Shown here piece after piece: positions 25,041 to 34,901 of a stretch of DNA of 64,000 bases. The DNA lies in contig BJKQ01000004.1 in assembly GCA_006538405.1 (NCBI GenBank), forward strand, positions 1,240,001 through 1,304,000, given 5' to 3'. The DNA is from Hansfordia pulvinata (Eukaryota > Ascomycota > Sordariomycetes > Xylariales). Both the position numbers and the translations under genes were made by a program. Positions within the stretch are counted from its first letter, which is position 1; every line of letters begins with the position of its first letter. The notes beneath the pieces are model-generated. The model saw nothing but the letters and a program-made list of their open reading frames with translations, was not told the DNA's origin and ran no database searches.

Positions 25041-27042
25041 CTACGCTTTGCCCTTGGCCTTTTGCTTCTCCAGCTTCCTCCTCTTCTCTCGCAGGGTCTT
25101 GTCCTCGTCGCTCTTCTTGTTGTTGGTGTACTGCATCTGCTCAAACAGCTTTCTCTTCTTCTTGCTGAGCATTCCCTTCTGCCTGTCGAGCTCCTCGGCC
25201 TCCTCCCGAGCCCGCGCTGCCAGCTTCTTCCGCGCCTCCGCCTTGGCCTTGGCTGCCGGCGTAGGGCCATCCTTCTTCTGAACCGGCTTGCCCGCCAGTT
25301 CTGCCTCCAGCTCCCGCTGGTGCTCCAGCTCCTTATCTTGGTCCGCCTCCTCGTCATCCGAGAAGCCGCCAAACGACCCGTCGTCGTCGCCCTCTCCTTC
25401 GCCCTCCATCTCCTCGTCCTCCTCTCCTGAGCCGGCAACGTCCATGTCGTTCTCGGCGTCCTCGTCCTCGTCCACCTCAACCTCTTCATCTTCGTCATCT
25501 TCAAGGTCCTCTCCCTCGGGCTGCTGCTCTTCAAGGGGTATCGTGGGGTCGTAGGAGCCCGGCGTCGATTTGACAAAAGGACTCAAATGAGGGGGGAGCT
25601 GCGCGCCAGGCGCGTACAGGTCCGGACGCTTCGCCTCCTCGTCGTTGACACTGTCCCATACCCACTGCGGCTGCACGTATATCCTGCCGGGTATTCTTTG
25701 GTTGGGCGCCAGCTTCTGTGCCGTCTGGTTGTCCTCCCCCTCGGCCGACTCGAGCGCCGGCTGGAACACGGGTCGGTCCACAATGTGATGCGTAATGGAA
25801 GGGTCGCGCTCATCGTGTGTGTATGCGCCGTCTCCGGCTACAATGTCCCACCCGATACGCTTGCAGCCAAAGGCTCTCAACATGAACTCGAGAGGCTGGC
25901 GCGGGGTCTCGCGGGAAAGGAAGAAGGTACAGTTGGCGAAGAGGGAAGACGAGTCGGCCGACGACGAGCTGGGCTGCAGCAGAATGTCGCCTCCGGGTCC
26001 GGCGGGCTCAAACTTGTCGAGAGCATCGCTGGGGACGTCTTGAGCGTCTTGCGCGGCCTCCCTGCTCTTTTCAATGTCGTCCGAGCCGCCGTTGGCCTCA
26101 GATGCCTTGATTTCACGCACCAGCTTGTCGACTGCGGCCTGCGTCTTGGGTCAGGCGTTTGGTCAGACGAGCCGTTGGTAATCTGGGCCGGAGCGTCAGC
26201 CGCGGTGATGGCGCGGTCGCCCTCCAGCCTGAAGGCACCCAGCTCGGCAGCCTTGTCATCCTTGGCCTGGTCGAACTTGGGAGGGTATTTAAGCCCGACA
26301 GAGGTGTAGAGACGGAAGTTGACAAAGCCGAGAAGGGTCATGTAGAACTCGACAAACGTGCCCATGATACGGAAGTCCACATCACCAACAACGCGCTGGT
26401 TGAACTTGTACGGGACAAGCCAGAGGATGTCTTCGCCCTGGATGTTTGCCTGGTAGTAAATGCCCTTGATGGACAAAAAGGACTTGCGCAGGTTGCCAGA
26501 AACGATGAGATAGTGCTGAAACTCGAGGCACAGGCGCTCGCAGCGGGCGATCATCTTGGCAGGGACGGTGGAGGACTGCGGCAGGTTGGCGAAGAGGAAC
26601 AGCATGGAGAGGGCGTCGTCGAGGTCGCGCAAAGCGTCAACAAAGGTGGGGTAGCGCTCGCGGATGACATTGTCGAGGGTGTACGACGGCTTGCCGGTCT
26701 TGTCGGGGCGCACGGCGTTGCGCTCGAGGCGGGATGCATCGTTGATGTCGCCGCGCCCAAGAGCGCGGGAGATCTTCTTTTCGAGAGCCTTTTGGTCGCG
26801 GAATTTGGCGAGCAGCGGCTCGTGCAGCAGAAACTGAATATCCTTTGCGTAGTAGAATGTGGTCGAGGCTGTGGCGCTCTTGAAGGCCTTCTTCTTGTTG
26901 CGGGGCTCGCGGGGGTAGATACCCTTCCAGATGCAGAGCTTTCTGAAGTCGGGCAGGCTGAGCTGCAGCTTGCGGATGGCCTGGGAGCGGGTGACGTAGT
27001 TTTTGGCATTGCCGGCCTCTCCTCTCTTCTTGACCTTGCCAT
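25041..27042 (-). CDS. NOP7: Pescadillo homolog (ribosome biogenesis), two one-base frameshifts
   Basis: Nucleolar component of the Nop7-Erb1-Ytm1 (PeBoW) complex for 27S pre-rRNA processing and 60S assembly. The gene is intronless. The N-terminal Pescadillo domain reads [38 protein letters not shown], then [10 protein letters not shown]; a BRCT domain follows ([16 protein letters not shown] to [12 protein letters not shown]), then a long Asp/Glu block and a Lys-rich coiled-coil end. Two single bases are missing. At 27039-27041 the ATG at 27042 is followed by GCAAG rather than GGCAAG, so the domain frame has no in-frame start. At 26148-26150 (GGG, CCC on the coding strand) one more base joins the halves as [12 protein letters not shown]. 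With both, 2004 nt encode 667 residues, the normal size. The gene is essential in yeast, so these are probably consensus errors. It is divergent from GAB1. Confidence 0.95.
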
Positions 27043-27797
27043 CGCGACGGCTTCGAGGAGCGGCGCGCGGGGGAGTGTGGTGGTGTAGGTATGGGTGTTT
27101 AGATACGCCGGTGCTCGCGAGAACAACCAGGGATCCAATTGCCCACGACGGCGAGTCTTGCGTCTACAAGAGTCGTCCTGACAGAGGTGCGCAAAAGAGT
27201 TCCCGGTGAATGTCTATCCGGGAGGCGGTTGACGCGGTGTTGCAGGGTTTGCGGTCGGCAGCCAGCAGCAGCAGAGACGGAAAGATGTGAAGGCTTGTAC
27301 TGGAGCGCCGGTTCGCTGGGCTGCCCGACGGGATTGAAACTTTTTGGTGGGGCCCTGGAGTGGCCGCCGCTTCCCGACCAGCCACCACTGCCTGGAAAAG
27401 CACCAACTTGCATTATCGGCTATCTAATCTCTTATCGGGTTAAGAGGCTGGCGGAGCTGCTCGTACGTAAAAGCGCTATTACGAGTACGAGTGTCTGCGG
27501 CGGTACGAGTATGTACTCCGTACCTCGTCAGACCAAGGTGGCATCCAGACCTGATCGGGCGCAGCTGCGTCCGGGGTAGCTGGAGGTGCTGCCTGTCCTG
27601 GGACGCGACTGCGCACCTCGAGCGCGGCCACCTGCACCAGCATCGCCACCACCGTCACCGGTCACCACCCCGTCGCTCTCTCACCAAACCCTGCGCGCCC
27701 TTCTTTTCTTTCCCTCACTGCTGCCCTCATCCCCGGGCTCTCCTACTGATCGTTCTGCGCGTCAGTACAATGGAAACGGCTCTGCAGGCGCGGTAAG
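27043..27797. promoter_or_regulatory. Divergent promoter region, NOP7 / GAB1
   Basis: About 750 bp between two housekeeping genes. It holds a dense set of TACGAG/CTCGTA motifs at 27459-27530 and, near the right end, a short upstream ORF of GAB1 (27770-27796). Confidence 0.6.
27770..27796 (+). promoter_or_regulatory. Upstream ORF in GAB1 leader
   Basis: ATG followed by seven sense codons (METALQAR) and TAA at 27794-27796. One base separates its stop from the GAB1 ATG at 27798, so ribosomes translating it would end next to the main start. Whether the transcript includes it is not known. Confidence 0.45.
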
Positions 27798-29063
27798 ATG
27801 AAGTCTCAGGGGTCGCTGGTCGGGCTCTACGCCGCCGCCGCCACCCTCCGCCTCGCCCTCTTCACTCTCTTCCCGACACTTCCCGACCTTCTGACCGACC
27901 GCGTCGAGATCTCCACCGCCGTCACCAGCTTCAAGCGACTCCAGGAGGGCCTCTTCCTCTACAACCACAACGTCTCGCCCTACGATGGCGGCGTCTACCA
28001 CCAGGCCCCGCTGCTGCTGCCCCTGTTTTCGCTGTTTCCGAACCCCGCCGCCTACCCCTTCTTCACCTACCTACTCTACGTCGTCGTCGACCTCGTGAGC
28101 GCCCATGCCCTCTACCAGATTGCTCAGTCGGGAGAGGCGGCCCATTCGAGGCTATTTGCTTCCCCGCGCCGCCACAAGACCTGGCCTGCCCAGCTGGTTG
28201 CCGCGGCCTTCCTCTTCAGCCCCTTCGCCATCGCGACTTGCCTCGGCCGGTCTACCAGCGCCTTCACCACCTGCGCCATTCTCCACGCGATCGCCAAGGC
28301 CGTGCAGGGTCGCCCCCTCAACTCGATGCTCGCTCTGTCAGTGGCCGCCTACTTGTCCATGTACCCTCTCCTGCTGCTGCCGCCCCTCGTCCTCCTGGCG
28401 TACGATCGCCAGGTTGTCGTGAACCCCAAACTGCTCATCGGCTCTTTCGCGGCTTCTCAGGTGGGCGTCGCGGGTCTCTGCGCCTCTGTCCTGCTCGGCG
28501 CTTCCGCCCTCTTGACCGGGTCGTGGGAATTTTTGCGCTCTACCTACGGCATCCAGCTCACCTTGACCGATCTGACGCCCAACGTGGGTCTTTGGTGGTA
28601 CTTCTTCGTCCAAATGTTCGACAGCTTCCGTTCCTTCTTCCTCGGCGTGTTCTGGCTGCACCTCGCCGCGTACGTTGGGGGCCTCTCCATCAGGATCCGC
28701 GCCCAGCCTTTGGCGGTCATTACCATACTCTTGGGCATCTTCAGCATCTTCAAGCCCTACCCCAGCGTGGCTGACACGGCTCTGTTTCTCGCCATGGTGC
28801 CACTTTTCCGGCACCTCTTCCCCCTCCTGCGGTACAGCTTCGTCTCAGCAGCCACCATCATGTACTCGATGGTTCTTGGCCCAGCGTTCTACTATCTGTG
28901 GGTGTACGCTGGCAGTGGCAACGCCAACTTTTTCTACGCCATCACTCTTGTCTGGAGTCTGGGCCAAAGCTTACTGGTCAGCGATCTGACTTTTGCTGTG
29001 CTGCGTGACGAGTGGGAGGTTGAGCGGCCTGACATGGCTGGCAAGGAGATTAGACAGATATAG
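27798..29063 (+). CDS. GAB1: GPI transamidase subunit GAB1 / PIG-U
   Basis: Membrane subunit of the ER GPI-transamidase complex that attaches GPI anchors to proteins. A single exon of 421 residues, the usual length, with no frame defect. It has many hydrophobic segments and the PIG-U hallmarks: RVEISTAVTSFKRLQEGLFL, then NVSPYDGGVYHQAPLLLPLF early on, LSMYPLLLLPPL in the middle, then NVGLWWYFFVQMFDSFRSFF, and FKPYPSVADTALFLAM near the end. The end is charged and cytosolic-looking. It is divergent from NOP7 and preceded by a short upstream ORF. The ATG at 27798 gives the expected short N-terminus before the first helix. Confidence 0.95.
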   Translation: MKSQGSLVGLYAAAATLRLALFTLFPTLPDLLTDRVEISTAVTSFKRLQEGLFLYNHNVSPYDGGVYHQAPLLLPLFSLFPNPAAYPFFTYLLYVVVDLVSAHALYQIAQSGEAAHSRLFASPRRHKTWPAQLVAAAFLFSPFAIATCLGRSTSAFTTCAILHAIAKAVQGRPLNSMLALSVAAYLSMYPLLLLPPLVLLAYDRQVVVNPKLLIGSFAASQVGVAGLCASVLLGASALLTGSWEFLRSTYGIQLTLTDLTPNVGLWWYFFVQMFDSFRSFFLGVFWLHLAAYVGGLSIRIRAQPLAVITILLGIFSIFKPYPSVADTALFLAMVPLFRHLFPLLRYSFVSAATIMYSMVLGPAFYYLWVYAGSGNANFFYAITLVWSLGQSLLVSDLTFAVLRDEWEVERPDMAGKEIRQI

Positions 29064-29584
29064 CACATGCCCCAAAGCGCACGCCCCGTTGAGCAGGCAT
29101 AGGGGTGTGCGAGTAGCGTCAGACCATCTATGTAATCACGACCCATTGGTCAGGCTTCTTGCATCCTCATTGCATGTCGATATGATTGTGTACGTGGAAC
29201 CGTGGTTCCCGGGTCATTGGCCACACTCGACGACCTTGCAGCGAAGGGTGCGAACAATGGCTTCGCGGCTTCTGACGGAACCACGATGGGCAGGACACTG
29301 AACGTGGTGGCTAGTCATGTGTTCCTAGCGGCTTTCGAGGCCTAATTAGAGTGAATAGATGATGATGTTGCAGGGTTGCCAGCAGGCAGTTTCGTCCATG
29401 GAAAGTTGTATCCAATTTCGAGTGCTCTATGTGGTTCTATGGGAGGGGTAGGAGGTGGATAGTGACTGTTGGGTCGTAGAGACAACTGATAACAGTCGGG
29501 TCTTGGTGGGAGAAATACAAGGGAGGACGGGTACGGCGGTTTCAGGACAGTACCTGGTAGGTTCCTATGTACCTTGGTCACACG
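29064..29584. other. Convergent intergenic region
   Basis: 3' flanks of GAB1 (+) and of the small secreted protein gene (-). No gene is seen. Confidence 0.5.
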
Positions 29585-30113
29585 TTACTCGCCTACCTGC
29601 CACCGTTTTCTGTTGCTGTCCTTCTTTCTGGAGCCGCTGCTTCTTGAGCCGCTGCTCTTGCTGTGCTTCTTGTAAGCGCTGATACCCTCGGACGCAATGA
29701 GTGCTCCCAGGGCACCAGTCGCCGCGTGGAAGCCGCTCTTTCCGCTTCCCTTGATCACGTTGCCGACTTCCTTTTCATGTTCGATCAAACCCTTAGACTT
29801 CATGATGCTGGTAAGACTGTCAATGACCTTATCCTTATTCGGATCGCCGGAAGGAGAGCGTGGTTCGAGATCCTGATGACGCGGTCAGCTTGAGGTGGGC
29901 AGCGACAGGGTTATCGCCGAGCGGCTTTGGCGGGCTCACCTGTCCTGAAATGTCCGCCTTGTCATTGGCGCTCTCGTCTGGCACCGGGGCCACGGCATCA
30001 TTGTCCTTGGCCAGCTCCTTGGTCCCGACCTCGTACGGCTCGGCTCTGTCTGCCAGGGGTGCGGCTATGGACATGCCGGACAGGGCGAGGGCCACGATGG
30101 AGATGAAGCGCAT
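29585..30113 (-). CDS. Small secreted protein, basic Ser/Lys-rich tail
   Basis: I do not recognise the family. Exons 30113-29940 and 29872-29585, intron 67 nt with GTGAGC donor, give 153 residues. Residues 1-18 (MRFISIVALALSGMSIAA) form a clear signal peptide. The next part is acidic and Ala/Pro/Asp-rich, then a segment DKVIDSLTSIMKSKGLIEHE, then a small-residue hydrophobic stretch (GFHAATGALGALIASEGI) resembling a glycine zipper, and finally a tail dense in Lys, Arg and Ser without Cys. The layout suits a processed secreted peptide, an effector or a cell-surface protein; none of these can be shown. The gene structure and secretion signal are well supported. Confidence 0.7.
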
Positions 30114-30770
30114 CTTGAAAGGGGGGTCTGTTTTTTCTTCCTTGGTGGAGGGAATGCTCTTTTCTGGGTTTTATTCGCCCTGTTAGTTGGCGTGCCGTGC
30201 GTTCCGCCTCGTTGCTTGGGTAGTACTTGGTGGTGATGGTGAGTAGAGGACGGTTCAGGTAGCAGACGGAAGCGGAAACTTATACTCTATGCCGGCTTGC
30301 TCAAGGCCGGTCTTGATGCCGTGTTTTCCGGCAAGATGGGCATTGCCACTGCGAGTTCCGCTCCAAGGCGTATTTACCCCCCAGGTAAAGTAAAACAAAA
30401 TATAACGTAAAAGCATGCGGACACTGCAACTCGTTCGCATCATACCGCCTCCGAGTTGTGGCCCCGGGAGACAGTGAAGTATCCGTTGGGGGTCCGCGGC
30501 AGAGGCGGAAAGACCGATTCGGATATTGTGTCGCCGCGCTGCTTCGATGATCTCGGGCCTTGGCGGATGAAATGGACTGCCACTCCCGTAGCGCTGGGGG
30601 ACAGGCTCTGTTTCCGTGTGCGTGTGCGCGCTCGGACGCCGACCCGCGGGGGTTGAGGTTTCTTGTGCCCAACCACAGCTCCGCGTTCTGCGTGGCGAGC
30701 AGAGCATAGCGCGGTCGATGAGAAAGACTACAGACATGATCCAGAATCCCGATGGCGTCGGATACTTCCC

Positions 30771-30829
30771 AAATGGGCAATGAAGTCCCGATTGAAATGG
30801 GCAATTAAGTCCCAATTGGGCAATGAAGC
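30771..30829. repeat. 24-bp tandem repeat, two full copies plus a partial third
   Basis: Copy 1 is 30771-30794, copy 2 is 30795-30818 and a partial copy runs 30819-30829. The full copies share the core AAATGGGCAA and differ at two positions. Confidence 0.85.
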
Positions 30830-30896
30830 CAGATGCGTATGACTGGGCGGAGCCTTGGTTGATGGTGGCATCATGAGGGCAGCCACTGGCGCGGGA

Positions 30897-30917
30897 GGGG
30901 GGGGGGGGGGGGGGGGG
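30897..30917. repeat. G21 homopolymer
   Basis: Twenty-one consecutive G, followed by CAGGCACC. Confidence 0.9.
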
Positions 30918-33015
30918 CAGGCACCAACCCTTTCTTTCTCTTCTCCTCTTCTGCTTCTTCTTCTTCTTGTTGGCCACCACTGTCGGAAAACGGAAAACCA
31001 GGCTCATCGGCGTTCGGTGCCGTCGGCGATGCCGATGCCTAGTTCTTCCCAGTTGCTGTCTCTAGGCTTCGAGGTTATGGCTGCGCTGCCAGTGGGATGG
31101 CATTTTCCAGTGTGTGCTCACAGCCAGAGGCGATGCTATAGCCGGGAAACCACCAGGGCCCAGCTACTGCCAGTGTGTCCGTGAGAAGACTGACTTGCAC
31201 TCAAGAGAGACTGGAGTCAGGACTCAGGCACATCCCGCCACGATGAAGCCGGCGAGGGATTTGCAGCAGCCCGTCTACCGTCCCCGCAGTATGTTATCCT
31301 TCACTCACAAGGCAATTGAGTAAGCCAGTCAGTATTTGGATCTAGTAGGTTGCCAGTCGGAAGGTACTAGTAGCAACTCGGAGAGGAGGTAAGGGGCAAC
31401 GGACAGGGGAGATGGTGGCGGTATGCAAGTCTGACTGTCACCCCGCGTTGCGTCTTTCATTCTCATCATCCATGATCATCATCATCATCGGCAAGTCCGT
31501 TCCGGGCTCGCACACACATGGGCGTGTGCCAAATCCAAGAACCGTGAACGGCATATGATGGAGTAGATTCCACATACCGGACCGCGACCCGCTTCACAAT
31601 GTGAAATCAAGAAGCCACTCTGCGCCACCCGATTGCCACACGATGGTCCTTCTAACGTTCTGACACGGATGGGCCTTTTCCGAAACGCCGAATGGGCTCG
31701 AGTCTCGGCGACATCGAAGCAATGTGGTATTTCGCGGGATGGTGCCTGTCATACGGGTACGCGAACGAGTTCTTTCGCATGTGGTGGCCCCGCCGATGAG
31801 AGAAGGCCGTGGCCATCGAAGAGAATGGGGTTTTTTTTTTCTCTCTTCTTCTCAAGTCTAAAGGGATATACGTCCTATATATCGAGCGTCTTCCCCGACT
31901 GCTCGTGTCAAGGGTCGGAGAAGCAAATAGTTGTATAAGAGCGAAAATGATGTTGCAGAAGGGGGGGTTTCAATGCCAGTAGCCCATTTCCGCCGCAATA
32001 GCCCTCATGGCCGGTCGCTCCTTCCACTCGTTCTATAGGTACTAGGGAAGATGGGTTGCGGCACCTACGCGTATCAATTGATCCCCCATCCCCGAAGCGA
32101 AGCCTTTTCTGGGCTGTGCAGACTCCGCCTGATGCTGCTTTTCTGCTACGATACGCTGGTGCGCCCGGCCTGTCGGGGAGTTCCATAGGCGCAGAAGCTT
32201 CAATGTATGTCGCTTGTGCCCTCTGGCAGTCTACGCTTCTATATACATGTTCAACAACATTGCATACGCGGTGCCTCTCCAGTTGAATCATCGTGATTGC
32301 CTCATGTAGACCGGGCTAATGCAATTCTGAAACGTCGAACTCTAAAAGCCTCCGGTCTTATTGGCTCAACCTTAGGGAAAGTGGGGTTCATTGCCGTGTG
32401 CGCACCAGTAGGTAGAAGCGAAGCTTTTGTCCATGTATGTTCGCTTCTGATCCATAGAAAGACCGAGTCGCTCCTGGATTCCTTCACAATCAACGGCCCG
32501 GATGGACAGCACCAATTCTACCTGTACCTAAGATGGTGCATATGCCACTACTTATGGGCGAGCGTTCTACCCATGCTCGATCGCAACCCTGTGGGAAGAT
32601 TCCCAGTGCCTCCCGTTCTAACACCCAGTCTGAAGCACCTCTTCTTCGCCCTTGACTTTCTCCATTCCGAGTGCAAGACCGTACGTACGTACACATGAGT
32701 CCATGATTTTCAAGCAATTACTTGCCTTACAGCTGATAGTGGACAACAGATGCTCAGGCGGATCATATGATGGGAGGCACCAAAGATGATGGCGTCCTAG
32801 GTACCGAACTCGAAGAAAAAGAGGTTCACGGTCCTTGTCCACGTAAAGAGACGGAGGTGGACGCGACCAGGCAATAGGAAGTCGCATTTCTCACCAGATT
32901 GCCATGATTCTAGGATAGGACATTCTCGAAGGCGGCCGCTTGTTCTTCGGTCATGGCCCCAAACACCCTACTCACCAAAGCCGGGCGCACATTTCCGAGA
33001 TGATTGCGCCCCTTG

Positions 33016-33036
33016 CCCCCCCCCCCCCCCCCCCCC
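33016..33036. repeat. C21 homopolymer
   Basis: Twenty-one consecutive C, preceded by CCTTG. Confidence 0.9.
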
Positions 33037-33533
33037 TTCGAAAGTTGATCGACCCCAGAGAAGCAAAGCAAGCCAAAGGTTCTTTGCTGAGAATGGTACG
33101 CGGTCTTGCGCAGTCCTCATGTGTCATTGCTGACTACCCGACTCCCGCAGCCGGAAATTCGGCTGGGGCTTCAACCCATCAGGCACCGAGGTTTGGGAAG
33201 TAGGCAGTTCAAAGGGCGCAGACCAGCAGCTCTTTCTACAGTTTATGCACAAGATGCTACAGTGGGAAACAGAGAAGCGCCCATTGCCGGGCGACTTGTC
33301 CGAAGACGAGTGGATGTCGAAGCACCTCATGATCCATGAATGATTCAGGCACTGTATGTATACCGCGGATTATATTTCACAACGACATGGTTCTGATCAA
33401 CGAGTTCCAGATTGACTCAGGAAGGTTGAGGTGAACAGTAATGCTGGGAGCAGTACCGAGCATCCACATCGCTCAACCTTCTTGACCATCTGCTTTTCGA
33501 TTCCCACATGTATTCGTACCCGTCACACCCCCA

Positions 33534-34901
33534 TCAGACATGCGGTAGCCATTCCGCCCAATTGACCGTCGCAAAGACAGGGGCCGGCATCGACCGCAGG
33601 CTCCAGAGAGACTCGAACAGTATGCCGACGCGCGTGCACATGTACAGCGCCGCGGGGATGAAGAACCACAGGCAGGCCGGGAAGCGCCGCTTGTAGGCGC
33701 CGAGCGTGTCCAGCCCGAGTTTCCGGTAGCCCTCCCACCAGCACACGACGACCTCAAAGGTGCCGTAGACGGCCAGCAGCACCCACATGACGACGCAGTT
33801 CGCCCGCCAGAAGGTCTGCTCTGCCTGTGTCGGGAACTCGGCATTCCACGCCTCGAAGTGGACGCTGGCGAACGCCGCCGTCACCACCCCGAGCCATAGG
33901 TGCGCCTTGAGCCCGGCCGGCTGCGGGTCGCGGTCGTTGGGCACGCGGTCCATCGGTGTGGTCTGCAAACCGCACGCCTCGATCCAGGCGAACACGCTCC
34001 GGCTCCACTTGCGCGACATGTACGCCTCTGGCTCGATGAAGTCAAGCGGCGTGTCTTGGTAGTAAGAGTAGTGGCGCTCGTCGTGCTGCTGCTGCTGCTG
34101 CTGCTCCTGTTGTGGCCCCCCCTTCCGCCCGTCCCGCCCGGCGTCCCCGGCCCCGGCGCCCTTTCGCGAGACCATCCCGGCCCGCGCCACGAGGTCGGCG
34201 ATCGGCCGGCTCATGACGACGCGTGTCGGCACGGTCACGTCCAGCGGCTTCCTCCGCCAGAACCAGAGCGTCGTGAAGCAGCAGCCCGCCACGCAGAGGG
34301 TCGACAGCTCCAGCGGCGTGATGGGTAGCCGGGCGATGGCGCGCCCGACGACCTGCAGCAGCAGCCACGCCGTCTGGAGACAGGTGACCGCCTTGGTGAA
34401 CCCGTCCGCCTTGCTCTTGTCCCTGATCTCGTCCCGCGAGATTGTCGGCATGCGGACGTGCCGCTCCCGCACGAGGTACTCGAGAACCCGGGCCGAGACG
34501 GGGAAGGGCGGCGCGTCGGGCGCCTCGAGCACGAACCCGCCCATGTCGGCGTAAAATGCGTGCTCGAGCGACCAGGCTTCGTCGTTGCCGCCGCCGTCGC
34601 CGCCTCCGTCCAGTATGAGGCGCATGGACTCGACGGAGCGATGGGCCGAGGTCCACTGACCGCAGGCGAAGAGCATGGGCAGCTCGGGCGCCAGCAGGCC
34701 CAGGAGTGCCCAGCGCACCTTCCGCCAGAAGTGGCTGCTGAACTTTTCGTGGGCGGCTGGGATGTTGAGGTGCAGCATGCTGTAAAGGCACAGGTTGAGC
34801 GTCGCAAAGCACGTCCACAAGATCTCGATGGTGCCCCTCTGGTTCGGCGACGGCACCCAGCCCTGCCACGAACCGGGCTCTGAGTCTTTCACGCTGGACA
34901 T
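33534..34901 (-). CDS. Multi-pass fungal membrane protein of unknown function
   Basis: A single exon of 455 residues. It begins near RGTIEILWTCFATLNLCLYS followed by HLNIP, a pattern I know from a large, uncharacterised family in Pezizomycotina (GRGTxxILWSCL...LHLNVP). Hydrophobic segments lie at about 28-48, 62-80, 180-222, 335-352, 365-390 and 400-425. ADMGGFVLE (about 122-130) and ADGFTKAVTCLQTAWLLLQV (about 165-190) are also typical of the family. A poly-Gln tract sits in a hydrophilic loop at about 265-280. No enzymatic motif is visible. It is divergent from the MpaB-like gene. Identity as a real gene is firm; function unknown. Confidence 0.83.
   Translation of the reverse strand: MSSVKDSEPGSWQGWVPSPNQRGTIEILWTCFATLNLCLYSMLHLNIPAAHEKFSSHFWRKVRWALLGLLAPELPMLFACGQWTSAHRSVESMRLILDGGGDGGGNDEAWSLEHAFYADMGGFVLEAPDAPPFPVSARVLEYLVRERHVRMPTISRDEIRDKSKADGFTKAVTCLQTAWLLLQVVGRAIARLPITPLELSTLCVAGCCFTTLWFWRRKPLDVTVPTRVVMSRPIADLVARAGMVSRKGAGAGDAGRDGRKGGPQQEQQQQQQHDERHYSYYQDTPLDFIEPEAYMSRKWSRSVFAWIEACGLQTTPMDRVPNDRDPQPAGLKAHLWLGVVTAAFASVHFEAWNAEFPTQAEQTFWRANCVVMWVLLAVYGTFEVVVCWWEGYRKLGLDTLGAYKRRFPACLWFFIPAALYMCTRVGILFESLWSLRSMPAPVFATVNWAEWLPHV

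Larger units (their letters stand above)
30114..33533. other. 3.4-kb gene-free region
   Basis: No frame on either strand resembles a known protein. Contents: a 24-bp direct repeat at 30771-30829, G21 at 30897-30917, a CTT tract near 30950-30970, an ATC tract near 31474-31490, and C21 at 33016-33036. Confidence 0.5.
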
